64,000 bases of DNA from Gemmataceae bacterium (GTDB lineage: Bacteria > Planctomycetota > Planctomycetia > Gemmatales > Gemmataceae). The notes below the pieces were generated by a model. The model ran no database searches and had not been told where the DNA came from. It worked only from the letters and a program-made list of their open reading frames with translations. The position numbers and the translations under genes were made by a program. Below are positions 26,437 to 35,300 of the stretch, piece by piece (the first letter of the stretch is position 1; the number at the start of each line of letters is the position of its first letter). The stretch covers positions 1,639,369 to 1,703,368 of the forward strand of contig LR594585.1 in NCBI GenBank assembly GCA_901538445.1, in the 5' to 3' direction.

Positions 26437-27456
26437 GTGCTCAACAGAACTCACCGCCGAGCGGCGTTCACACTGATCGAGTTGCTGGTGGTGATCGCCA
26501 TCATCGCGATCCTGATCGGGCTCCTCCTGCCCGCGGTCCAAAAGGTCCGCGAGGCCGCGGCCAAGACCTCGAGCCAGAACAACTTGAAGCAGATCGCCCT
26601 CGCGACCCACAGCTACCACGACACGACCCGCCGGATGCCCGACTGCTACGGCTACCTGAGCTGGCCGTACACCGACGGGGCCACCGTCGGGGGCGGGTTC
26701 TTCACGCTCCTCCCGTACGTGGAGCAGGACGCGGTACTCAAGGGCACCTACGGGCCGATCGGGTCCACCTCGACCTACAGCTACTACGACAACTACGACG
26801 GCACGATCTACGAAGACAGCGGGACCTACACCAACGACTACGGGATCAAGGGGTATCAGGCCTCGAAGGGCAAAGGGGTCATCAAGACCTACCTGGCCCC
26901 GGGCGACCCGACCGCGGCCGACCCGGCCCTCGCGGCCCCGTGCAGCTACCTGTGGAACGGCCAGGTCGCGCAGAACTGGTACACCATGAGCAAAATCACC
27001 GACGGCACCTCGAACACCCTTCTGCTCGCGGAAGGGTACGCGGGGTGCCGGGGGATCGTCTACGAGTACAGCGACAGCGGCCCCGGGTACTCGTACTCGT
27101 CCAAGGAGACCAGCGCCCGCAGCGGGTGGAACTACGACTCCCTGTCGTACAGCTATACTTCAAAATCATCTTACGATTCTTTGACCGGGTCCAGCACCTA
27201 CGAGTCGATTACGGAGTCCTATCCCCCGAACATTGACCCCTACGCTGCGACCGGCAAGAAGGGCGACTACCTCCTCCCGATTCAGTTCCGCCCCAAGGTG
27301 GAGGACTGCCGGCCGTCCTACGCCCAGGCGATCGCGCTGGGTGGCCTCCAGGTCGCGATGTGTGACGGCTCGGTCCGCACGGTCACCCAGGAGATGACCC
27401 AGCCCACGTTCCTCGCGATGAGCACTCCGAACCAAGGGGACGTGATCAAGGAGTAG
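26437..27456 (+). CDS. DUF1559 pseudopilin-like protein, Tyr/Ser-rich
   Basis: A 339-residue DUF1559 protein with the pilin-like leader ([19 protein letters not shown]). Like the protein at 24520, it has a Tyr/Ser-rich middle ([17 protein letters not shown], then [14 protein letters not shown]), while the other DUF1559 proteins here do not. The C-terminal block [16 protein letters not shown] is the family's usual end. The start is GTG 26437 with GGAGAG upstream. Position and the shared Tyr-rich type suggest a duplication with the 24520 gene, with the lipoprotein gene between them. Confidence 0.9.
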   Translation: MLNRTHRRAAFTLIELLVVIAIIAILIGLLLPAVQKVREAAAKTSSQNNLKQIALATHSYHDTTRRMPDCYGYLSWPYTDGATVGGGFFTLLPYVEQDAVLKGTYGPIGSTSTYSYYDNYDGTIYEDSGTYTNDYGIKGYQASKGKGVIKTYLAPGDPTAADPALAAPCSYLWNGQVAQNWYTMSKITDGTSNTLLLAEGYAGCRGIVYEYSDSGPGYSYSSKETSARSGWNYDSLSYSYTSKSSYDSLTGSSTYESITESYPPNIDPYAATGKKGDYLLPIQFRPKVEDCRPSYAQAIALGGLQVAMCDGSVRTVTQEMTQPTFLAMSTPNQGDVIKE

Positions 27457-27466
27457 TCCGCCCGCA

Positions 27467-28339
27467 TCACTTCACCGCGGCGACGTACACGTCGCTGCCG
27501 CCGCCGCGGGTGGAGACGAACGCGAGCCGCTTGCCGTCCGGGCTCCACGCCGGGCTCGTGTCCTGGGCTGGGTCGCCGGTCAGGTTCACGAGCCCGGTCC
27601 CGTCGGCGCTCATCAGCCAGACGTCCGAATCGCCCGAGCGGTTCGAGGTGAACGCGATCTGCTTCCCGCCCGGCCGCCACGCGGGCCAGGCGTCGAGGAA
27701 CTCGCCGCCGGTGAGCTTCTTCACGTCGCTCCCGTCGGCCGCCATCACGTGGATCTTCTGCCGCCCGCTCCGGCCGCTGCTGAACGCGACCTGCTTCCCG
27801 TCCGGGCTCCACGCCGGGTGCAGGTCGGCGGCGGGGTCACTCGTCAGCCGCTTCTCGTTCTTCCCGTCGGCGTCCACCGCGTACAGGTCCGGGTTCTTGC
27901 CGCGGGTCGAGACCCACAGCACCCGCTTGCCGTCCGGGCTCCACCGCGGGGACTCCTCCATCGCGGCGTGCGGGACGAGCGTCTTGTCGTCGGTGCCGTC
28001 GCTGTTGCAGACGTTGATCCGCAGCTTGCCGTCGGTGCCCTGGAGGTTGTCGTACACGTACACGACCCGCTTGCCGTCGGGCGAGTAGTGCCCGTCGAAG
28101 TGCGGCTCCGTGTGGTCGGGCAGCAACCGCTTGAGTTCGCCGCCCTCGGCCGGCACGGTCCACAGCGCCATCTTCCCCTGGTGGATGCGGGTGAGCAGGA
28201 GCGTCTTGCCGTCGGGCGACCACTGGAGGTGCTGCTTGAAGCTGCCGTCGGTGGTGAGCCGCGTGGGCTCCGGCTCGGCACCGGCGGCCGCGGGGGCGGC
28301 GAGCAGGGTGCCGAGCAGGGCGAGTGCCGCGAATCGCAT
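27467..28339 (-). CDS. Secreted TolB-like beta-propeller protein
   Basis: A 290-residue exported protein: signal peptide about 1-21 (LLGTLLAAPAAAGA), then six repeated WD40-like/PD40 blades, each with a W-S-P-D-G-K core (LQWSPDGKTLLL, HYSPDGKRVVYV, PRWSPDGKRVLWV, PAWSPDGKQVAFS, PAWRPGGKQIAFT, PAWSPDGKRLAFV). This is the TolB-propeller type found in periplasmic scaffolds. No Tol-Pal genes are nearby. The start at ATG 28339 has AGGA upstream. The role is probably protein binding; a specific pathway is not evident. Confidence 0.88.
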   Translation of the reverse strand: MRFAALALLGTLLAAPAAAGAEPEPTRLTTDGSFKQHLQWSPDGKTLLLTRIHQGKMALWTVPAEGGELKRLLPDHTEPHFDGHYSPDGKRVVYVYDNLQGTDGKLRINVCNSDGTDDKTLVPHAAMEESPRWSPDGKRVLWVSTRGKNPDLYAVDADGKNEKRLTSDPAADLHPAWSPDGKQVAFSSGRSGRQKIHVMAADGSDVKKLTGGEFLDAWPAWRPGGKQIAFTSNRSGDSDVWLMSADGTGLVNLTGDPAQDTSPAWSPDGKRLAFVSTRGGGSDVYVAAVK

Positions 28340-28378
28340 GTCCTGGTCCCCTGTGGCCGTGGTCCCGGTCGCCCGCGA

Positions 28379-29398
28379 TCAACGCAACAGCCGCGTGGCG
28401 TTGTCGATCATGTGCTCCTTGTTGTCGAACCGGAACCGGGCGCGGGTGTGGTTGGCGATCCCCATGTCGCGCACCGTCTCGGGGAGGAGGTCGGCCTCGT
28501 AGGCCCGGCGGGTCTCCTCCGCGGTGTCGAACGGCCCGCGGATCATGCGGAGTTCGACGCCCGACTGGCCGACGGTGGTGACGTGATCGAGCCCCCACCC
28601 GTGCAGGTTCCCCTTCGGCGTGCCCTCGATCACCGACCGCCGGCCGCAGATGACCTCCTCGCCGGGGCCGACCAGGAAGACGCCGTAGACTTCCTTCGAG
28701 TTCGCGTCGGGTGCCGGTTTCGCGGCCCTGGCGTCCTTCCCGGGTTGCTGCTTCGCGGCGTTCCGCGCCCACTCGGGCTTGTTCTTGTTCCACCACCGCT
28801 CGATCTCGTTCTGGTTGTTGAACGCCGCCGCCCCGGCCCCCAACAGGATGACGATGAGGCACCCGACGCCGAACCCGCTGCCCCCGGCGGCCTCGACTCC
28901 GGCCGCCGCGGGGCCGGGCACCGGGACGGGGGGCGCGGCCCCACCGGCCGCCGCCCCCGAAACGGCCGTCGCCGCCGTGGGCGCCGCGGCGCCGCCCGCG
29001 TACCCGGGGACGATCTGGAGGAGGCCGGCCGGGTCGGGCTGCTCGGGGTAGGTGCGGAAGAGCTGTTCGAGCCGCTCGCGGGCCAGCTCCCAGAGCTTCT
29101 TCGCGGCGTAGTCCCGGGCCTCTTCGTACAGCTTCTTCGTGACGGCGGCGAACAGCGTGTCGCGGATCGGTTGCAGCCGCAGCTCCGCCCCGGGCCGCAC
29201 GCCGTTGGCGACGAGTGTCTTATCGACGAGCAGCGGCGACCGCGTGCCGACGGGGATGAGCTGGTAGGTGAGCTGTTCCGGCAGGCCGAGGCGGTTGACG
29301 AACACCGGGATGGCGTGCCGCACCTGAGCGTAGTTGTCGATCGCCTGGGCGAACCGGTTCCCGCCGGGGTCGATGACCATGATCGCGATCTGGGCCAC
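28379..29398 (-). CDS. Ubiquitin-like (YukD/EsaB-type) beta-grasp membrane protein
   Basis: A 339-residue protein. The first ~80 residues look like a ubiquitin-fold domain of the YukD/EsaB kind (LTYQLIPVGTRSPLLVDKTL then VANGVRPGAELRLQPI). A helical stretch, a Pro/Ala linker and a membrane segment near residues 175-195 (GFGVGCLIVILLGAGAAAF) follow. The C-terminal ~110 residues form a separate domain with no match I know. YukD-type proteins belong to type VII secretion loci or ubiquitin-like systems, but no WXG100, EssC-type ATPase, E1 or E2 gene is nearby. The start is GTG 29398 with GAGGAGG upstream. It lies 21 bases after a DUF1501 gene, likely in one operon. Confidence 0.7.
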   Translation of the reverse strand: MAQIAIMVIDPGGNRFAQAIDNYAQVRHAIPVFVNRLGLPEQLTYQLIPVGTRSPLLVDKTLVANGVRPGAELRLQPIRDTLFAAVTKKLYEEARDYAAKKLWELARERLEQLFRTYPEQPDPAGLLQIVPGYAGGAAAPTAATAVSGAAAGGAAPPVPVPGPAAAGVEAAGGSGFGVGCLIVILLGAGAAAFNNQNEIERWWNKNKPEWARNAAKQQPGKDARAAKPAPDANSKEVYGVFLVGPGEEVICGRRSVIEGTPKGNLHGWGLDHVTTVGQSGVELRMIRGPFDTAEETRRAYEADLLPETVRDMGIANHTRARFRFDNKEHMIDNATRLLR

Positions 29399-29419
29399 GG
29401 GCGAACCTCCTCGTGGTGG

Positions 29420-30814
29420 TCACAGTAACTCGTCGATGGCGCGGCCGGTGGGAACGAGGCCGAGGCCGGTGACCTGCTCGCTCGTGAGGCCGACCTGCTG
29501 GAGCACGGTCGCGTTCAGGTCGGCGGGGGTCAGCGGGGTGTCGGCCGGGTGCGCGGCCTTCGCGTCGCTGGTGCCGATCACGCGGCCGCCCTTCACCCCG
29601 CCGCCCGCGAGCAGCGCGCTGTAGCACCCGGGCCAGTGCTCGCGGCCGGCCTTGTCGTTCACCTTCGGCTCGCGGCCGAACTCGCCGACCGCCAGCACCA
29701 GCGTCGAGTCGAGCAGCCCGCGGTCTTTGAGATCCGTCAGCAGCACTGCGACGGACTGGTCGAGCCACGCGGCGTGCCGGTCCTGCATGATCTGGAAGTT
29801 GCGGTAGTGGTGGTCCCACCCGCCGTCGCCGCTGTCCTCCTCGGCCTCGACGTGGTCGCTCCAGTTCACCTGCACGAACGGTACACCCGACTCCACGAGC
29901 CGCCGGGCCAGCAGGCACGACTGCCCGAACCGGGTGCGGCCGTACCGGTCGGCGAGCGCCGGCTTCTCCTTCGACAGGTCGAACGCCGCGGCCGCGCTCG
30001 GCGACGTGAGCATCGCCAGCGCGCGGGTGCGGTAGGCGTCGAGCTGGCCGGTCGCGTGGACCTCGGCGGCGCGGGCCTCGACCTTCCCGAATGCTGCGAG
30101 GAGCGCCTGCCGGTCGGCCATCCGCTCGGGCGTGAGGTCCTTCGGTAGTTGCAGGGCGGGAACCTTGGTGCCGCTCGCCGGGTCGTACTCCAGGCGGAAC
30201 GGGTCCCACGCCGCGCCGAGCACCCCGCCGCCCTCGCCGATGATCGGCTTCTTCCCCTGGTGGAGCTTCCCGCCGACGACGAAGAACGGGTGGAGGCTGG
30301 ACGGGGAAGAACCGGGGGACTTACGTCCCCCGCTCGCCAGTGCTTTTGCGACGACGGAGCCGAGCGCCGGCCGCGGGGAGCCCGGGAGCGGCTTGCCGTC
30401 GAGGCCGGTGCCGCCGGCCCCGCTGCCGGTGAGCCCGATGGTGCCGGCGATGCCGTGGTCGTTCGACTGCGAGACCAGGGTGCGGACCAGCGAGAACGTG
30501 TCGGACCGGCCGGCGAGCTTCGGGAACAGTTCGCAGAACCGCACGCCCGGGATGCGGGTCGGGATCGTCCCGAACGGCCCGCGGAATTCGAGCGGCGCGT
30601 TCGGCTTCGGGTCGAACGTGTCGAGCTGGCTCGGCCCGCCCCAGAGCCACAGGAGGATGACCGCCTTCGCGGGGGCGACGGTCTCGCCCGCGGCGCGTGC
30701 CCGGAGCAGGTCGGGGAGCGCCAGCCCGAGGACCGACGACGCCCCGGCCTGGAGGACCGCCCGGCGGTGGGGCCCGCGGCAGGTGCGGCCGCGTTGTTCG
30801 CCGATCAGGAGCAT
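29420..30814 (-). CDS. DUF1501 protein carrying an in-frame repeat arm
   Basis: A 464-residue DUF1501 protein, distantly related to the alkaline phosphatase/sulfatase fold. It has an N-terminal export signal (HRRAVLQAGASSVLGLALP; Tat-like) and conserved motifs LLWLWGGPSQLDTFDPKP, SNDHG and AVGEFGREPKVN. Its function is unknown; it usually pairs with DUF1549/DUF1553 genes, but none adjoins it here. Residues encoded by 30311-30340 (ALASGGRKSPGSS region) come from a GGCGAGC-type palindrome arm in frame, in a loop where family members are normally shorter. The start is ATG 30814. Confidence 0.9.
   Translation of the reverse strand: MLLIGEQRGRTCRGPHRRAVLQAGASSVLGLALPDLLRARAAGETVAPAKAVILLWLWGGPSQLDTFDPKPNAPLEFRGPFGTIPTRIPGVRFCELFPKLAGRSDTFSLVRTLVSQSNDHGIAGTIGLTGSGAGGTGLDGKPLPGSPRPALGSVVAKALASGGRKSPGSSPSSLHPFFVVGGKLHQGKKPIIGEGGGVLGAAWDPFRLEYDPASGTKVPALQLPKDLTPERMADRQALLAAFGKVEARAAEVHATGQLDAYRTRALAMLTSPSAAAAFDLSKEKPALADRYGRTRFGQSCLLARRLVESGVPFVQVNWSDHVEAEEDSGDGGWDHHYRNFQIMQDRHAAWLDQSVAVLLTDLKDRGLLDSTLVLAVGEFGREPKVNDKAGREHWPGCYSALLAGGGVKGGRVIGTSDAKAAHPADTPLTPADLNATVLQQVGLTSEQVTGLGLVPTGRAIDELL
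30311..30340. repeat. GGCGAGC-type repeat arm inside a DUF1501 gene
   Basis: This 30-base block is the reverse complement of 30912-30941 with a single mismatch. It lies within the coding sequence of the DUF1501 protein and keeps the frame. No matching second arm sits directly beside it. Confidence 0.85.
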
Positions 30815-30982
30815 GGGGAGCGTCTCCGGTGGGACGAGCCATTATCCCACGCCCGCGGCGCGGCACAAGCGCCGGAGTTACTCGAGTGTGTACCTGTGGA
30901 CTTCGGCAGTCCTGGCGAGCGGGGGACGTGAGTCCCCCGGTAGAACCGCGTTCCTCCCTCCACCGGGGGGCTCATACCGGAT

Positions 30983-32220
30983 CCAGTAGTTTCAAGTTGC
31001 GGGTCTTGGTTGGAGGTCGGTCGTTTGACGGGTGAAGGTGACCAGGATGTCCAGCAGCAGGATGAGCCGGGTCGAGGCGAGCGACCACGGCCGCGTCTCG
31101 CCCCGGTTGGCCCACACCCAGGCGTTGCGGATGATCAGCCCCAGCGCCACCCACAACAGCCGCACCACCCCGTCCCGGCAGGCGGTTCGAGGGCGCGCCT
31201 CGCCGAGTTGGCGGTAGCTGCTCTCGATCCCGAACCGGGTTCGGTACAGATCCCGAACGGCGACCGGTCCGCCGCCCACACGCCACGTCAGGTACAGCAG
31301 CTTGCGGGTGTGCCGCCGCCCGGTCCGGGCGTGGCGGTAGCTCTTGTGGGCGACCACGACCGCGACCCGAACCGACTGCCCGCGGTCGGCGTGGGTGTAC
31401 CCGTACCGCCCGGCCCCCCGTCGTCGGACGGCCCGAAGTCCGAGCGCCGGCACGCCCGGCCGGGGCTTGCGCCCGCGGACGACGGCCGGGATCACGAACG
31501 GCACCCGGCGGGCCTGGAGCAGGCGCATCACGGCGATCGAGAAGAACGCCCGGTCGAGCAGAACCGCCCGGACCGGCACCCGGGACGCCGCGACCTGATC
31601 GAGTAGGCGGGCCAGGACGTCGGCCATCGGCTCCTTCTCGGCGACCGCGGTCAGCCCGAGGGTGTACCGCCCCGGCCCGCCGACCACACAGGCGGTGGCG
31701 TACGTGTGGAACGTGTGGGTACCGGCCGACGACTTCGCTCGGGTGGTGTTCCGGTCCGGCGCGCCGTAGTACGGGATGCGGTGGTAGTCGAGCGCGACGC
31801 ACGCCCCCTTGGGCCGCTTCGGAAGTGGGGCGTGGAGGGCCGGGAGGAGCCAGCGTTCGAGGGTGCGGCGGCGCTTCGGAAGGGCGGCCCGGAGGGCGTT
31901 CCAGACGGCCTGCCCGGTCGGGGCACCGGGGGTGACGGCACACGCCGCGGCGAGCGAGCGGGCGAACGCGGCGGCCCACAGCAGGAGTTGCCAGACGGCG
32001 GCCGGGGTACAGGCGCGTCGGTTGGCCGGGAGGCGAACGGCGGCCGACAGCCACGTGGTCAGCACGACCCGCAGGTGGCGGGAAGCAGCCGCCCGGCCGC
32101 GGGGGATAGACTGGGGAGCGGAACGCATGGGTGATCTCCGTGACGGCGGTGTGGCAACCTCCATTCACGGCGAAACCCATGCGGCCCGCTACTCCTCAAC
32201 GCCGAACTTGAAACTACTGG
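30983..32220. mobile_element. IS4-superfamily insertion sequence
   Basis: A 1238-base element bounded by 16-base perfect inverted repeats: CCAGTAGTTTCAAGTT (30983-30998) and AACTTGAAACTACTGG (32205-32220). It is flanked by GAT on both sides (30980-30982 and 32221-32223), a likely 3-base target duplication. The single transposase gene (30992-32128, minus) ends inside the left repeat. The ends and target duplication look intact, so it may be recent. It is inserted in the middle arm of the nested palindrome. Confidence 0.88.
30992..32128 (-). CDS. IS4-superfamily DDE transposase (ISH3-like)
   Basis: A transposase of about 378 residues. The catalytic acids appear as CVALDYHRIPYYG (first Asp), VLLDRAFF (second Asp) and YRTRFGIESSYRQL, which carries the Y-x2-R-x3-E signature of the IS4 superfamily. 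The YYGAP...AGTHTFHTYATACV stretch resembles ISH3-type transposases. I start at ATG 32128 because GGAGA lies eight bases upstream; an ATG at 32164 in frame is the alternative. The stop (TGA) is formed by the left terminal repeat. It appears full length. Confidence 0.88.
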   Translation of the reverse strand: MRSAPQSIPRGRAAASRHLRVVLTTWLSAAVRLPANRRACTPAAVWQLLLWAAAFARSLAAACAVTPGAPTGQAVWNALRAALPKRRRTLERWLLPALHAPLPKRPKGACVALDYHRIPYYGAPDRNTTRAKSSAGTHTFHTYATACVVGGPGRYTLGLTAVAEKEPMADVLARLLDQVAASRVPVRAVLLDRAFFSIAVMRLLQARRVPFVIPAVVRGRKPRPGVPALGLRAVRRRGAGRYGYTHADRGQSVRVAVVVAHKSYRHARTGRRHTRKLLYLTWRVGGGPVAVRDLYRTRFGIESSYRQLGEARPRTACRDGVVRLLWVALGLIIRNAWVWANRGETRPWSLASTRLILLLDILVTFTRQTTDLQPRPAT

Positions 32221-32376
32221 GATCGCATGGATTCGTTTCGATCTGGTGGGGCAGGCATTCTTGCCGGCCTCCAGACGCGGTTGGAGGCCGGCAAGAATGC
32301 CTGCCCCACCAAAAGCAACTGATCCACGCGATTCGGTATCACGTCCCCCGCTCGCCAAACCCCAACGCCGCACCCG

Positions 32377-35300
32377 TCACTCGACGATCAACTTCAGGAG
32401 CCGCAGCCGCATGTTCGCCGTCACCGCGGGTTCGACCCAGTGCGTGAGGTGGCCGTGCAGGGCGGTCCAGGTGCGGTCGAGCGCGAAGTCCCGCATCGTC
32501 CCCTTGCCGAGGTCGTACTCGCGGCGCACGTCGCGGTCCTTCAGCAGCCCCTTGCGGACGACCGCCTCGGGCGGGCGGTAGTCCGGCAGCGCCGCGGACG
32601 AGACGAACGCCAGCACGTCGGGGTTGCCGCCCTCGGCGTCGTCCGGCGTGCGGACCGCGTGCAGCCCGCCCTCGCCGCTGAAGCGCACGTGCGCGCCGGC
32701 CCCCGAGATCGTGAGCGCCAGACCGAGCGTGCCGTTGGCGTGGTAGTCCGGACTGCTGCGGGTGAGGTCGAGCGTGGTCCGGGTCAGCAGCAGTTTCGGC
32801 GTGCCGGTGCTCGTGGCGAACAGCCGGTCGCGGTACCACTCGGTCGGGGGCGGGTCACCTCCGCCGGCGACGTTGCGGACCGGCCGCGGCGGCGGGGGCG
32901 TCGGGTCCGTGCGGTCGGTCGGCAGGTCGAACCGCACTCCCTGCACGCCGAGCCCCGCGTCGGTGGCGACGGCCCGGTACGCGGCGGCGAGTTCGGTCAG
33001 GTGCCCGCGGTGCTCGGCGAACAGCGCGAGGGTGACGCTGTCGTTCGGCGGCGCGTTCAGGCCGTAGAGCCGCAGCAGGAGGCGGTCCCAGTCGCGGCCC
33101 CCGTCGGCGAGCCGCTCCGCGAGGTCGTCCGTCGGCTCGAACCCGTCGTGGAACGCGATGACGGTGTCGTCCTCCAGCGCGACCGCGGCGTCGCGCTGCC
33201 GCCTCACCTCGTCGGCGACCTCGCGGAGCCGCCCGAGCCGCGCCAGCGCGTCGGCGTCCTGGGCCGTCACCTTCTTGCCGCGCTGCTGCCGCTGGTAGAT
33301 CCGCTGCTCCTCCAGCGCGAGCTGGTACACCTCGTTGTCCAGCTCGCGAACGGTGGACGACGCGGCGACGAGCTGGTGCCAGCGGCGCATCGCCTGCGCG
33401 GCGGCGGCGAGCTTCCCGGCCGGCCCGGTGGGCTCGCGGTTCGACCGGCCCCGCGGCCCCTGCACCGGCCGCACCGCGACCGCCGGCGCGCCCGCGTCGA
33501 TGCCGATGTCCACGGTCAGCGGAACGTCGCCGGGGTGCCGGTTCATCTGCCTGGCGAGCGGTGCGAGCAGTTCCCGCTCCATCGCCCGCTTCAGCGGCCG
33601 CGCCCCGTACCGCGGGTCGAAGCCGACCGCCGCGAGGTGGTCGAGCAGGCCCGGCGCGGTCGCCAGCTTCACCTCCCGGAACCGGACGCCGTCGCGGTTC
33701 AGCACCTTCTGCCACTCGCGGTCGGCAATGCGGCGGATCGTGCCCGCGCCCAGGGGCGCGAACGGCACCACCCGGTCGAGGCGGTTGAACATCTCGGGCC
33801 GCAGGAACTGCTCGACGGCACGGGTGAAGTGGTCGGTCGCTTCGCCCGCCCCCGGGGCCGACGGCACGAACCCGGTTGATCCGCGGCGGTACGACTCCGC
33901 ACCGAGGTTCGACGTGAGGATGACCACGGTGTTGCGGAAGTCGGCGAGCCGGCCGCCGGCGTCGGTCAGCCGCGCCTCGCCGAGCGCCTGCAACAGCAGG
34001 TCGAAGAACGAGCCGTGCGCCTTCTCCACCTCGTCGAGGAGAAGCACCGAGAACGGCTGCTCGCGCACCTTCGCGGTCAGCAACCCCTCGCTCCCGAACA
34101 CGCCGCCCACGAGCCGCCGCACCGACACCGGGTCGGCGTACTCGCTCATGTCGAACCGGGTGAGCCGGTCCTTCGAGCCGAACAGGAACTCGGCCAGCGC
34201 CTTGGCCATCTCGGTCTTGCCGACGCCCGTCGGCCCGATGAACAGCAGCGACGCGATCGGCCGGTTCGGCCGCGTGAGCCCGGCCTTCACGGTCGCGAGC
34301 AGGTCCACGACGAGGTTCACCGCGTCGGCCTGGCCGACGACGCGGGCCGAGAACCACCCGTGCGTGTCGGCCACGTCGAGCGGCACGGCCGGGTCGATGA
34401 CCGCCCGCGGCAGGCCGGTCTCGCGCGTGAACGCGGCGTAAACTTCCTCCTCGGTGACGTTCGATTCACGCGGCCCGTCGCGGAGCAGGTTTTCGAGGAA
34501 CCGCAGCGGTCGCCCGGGGTACGCGGAGTACGTCGCGTACCGGCGGTGCAGGCGGTCGATGGCCGCGAGCCCCTCCGGGGAGAGGGTGCGGGGCTTCGCG
34601 GGCTCCGGTGCGGGCGCGTCGGCATTCACGGGGGCCGGCTTCGACTGCTTCGAGCGTTCGAGCGCGCGACGCCGGAGCCGCTTCCGCCGCGCGTTCTTCT
34701 CAGCTTCCCGGGCGACCACAGTCGGTAGGGAGTACGCGGCGGCGAACGCGCTCAGGATCGCCCGGCCCTTTGCCTCGTCCGGTTCGCCGACGGTGACGTG
34801 CCGGAAGGCGTCGAGCAGTTGCGGGTCTTGCTTCTCGATGAGCGGGAGTTGCTCGGGCGTGACCTCGGCGACGCACAGCAACTCGCCCCGTGCGATCGCC
34901 GGCCGCAGGAACGTGGCGATGCCCGAGTGGTTGTGCTCGCTCTTGCCGACCTCCATCAGTTCCACGAGCGAACCGACGTGCAGCACGGCCCGCCGCTTCG
35001 CCGCCTCCTTCACGAGGTCCTGGCACCGCTGCTCCCACATGCCGAAACCGGTCTGCCCGGCGACGATTCGCGCGCCGCTCGTGAGGAACACCGGCGGCCG
35101 CCCCTTCGCCGCGTCCCAGCGGCGGGCGAGTTGGCGGACCGCGGCGGTCTTGCCGACGCCGCTCGGGCCGACGAGCAGCACGCTCTGCGGCGGGTTCGCG
35201 GTCAGCGCCTTCTCGACCTCGTCCACGGTCGCCTCGGCCTCGTATGCGGGGTCGGCGGTCCCCTTCAGTTGCGTGGCGACCTGCTGGAGGAGCGATTGCT

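Larger units (their letters stand above)
30912..32357. repeat. Triple-nested palindrome interrupted by an IS
   Basis: Removing the IS at 30983-32220 leaves three nested palindromes. The outer pair is CTGGCGAGCGGGGGACGTGA (30912-30931) with 32340-32357. The middle pair is ATACCGGAT (30974-30982) continued by CGCATGGAT (32224-32232), facing ATCCACGCGATTCGGTAT (32322-32339) with two mismatches. The inner pair is a perfect 30-base palindrome, 32244-32273 with 32282-32311. The outer left arm also carries its own hairpin, GTCCCCCGGT facing ACCGGGGGGC. The IS lies in the middle left arm. Confidence 0.85.

Noticed and set aside
28379-29398. Type VII secretion locus suggested by the YukD-like domain
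   Set aside because: No WXG100 protein, FtsK/SpoIIIE-type EssC ATPase or other component is in the neighbourhood.
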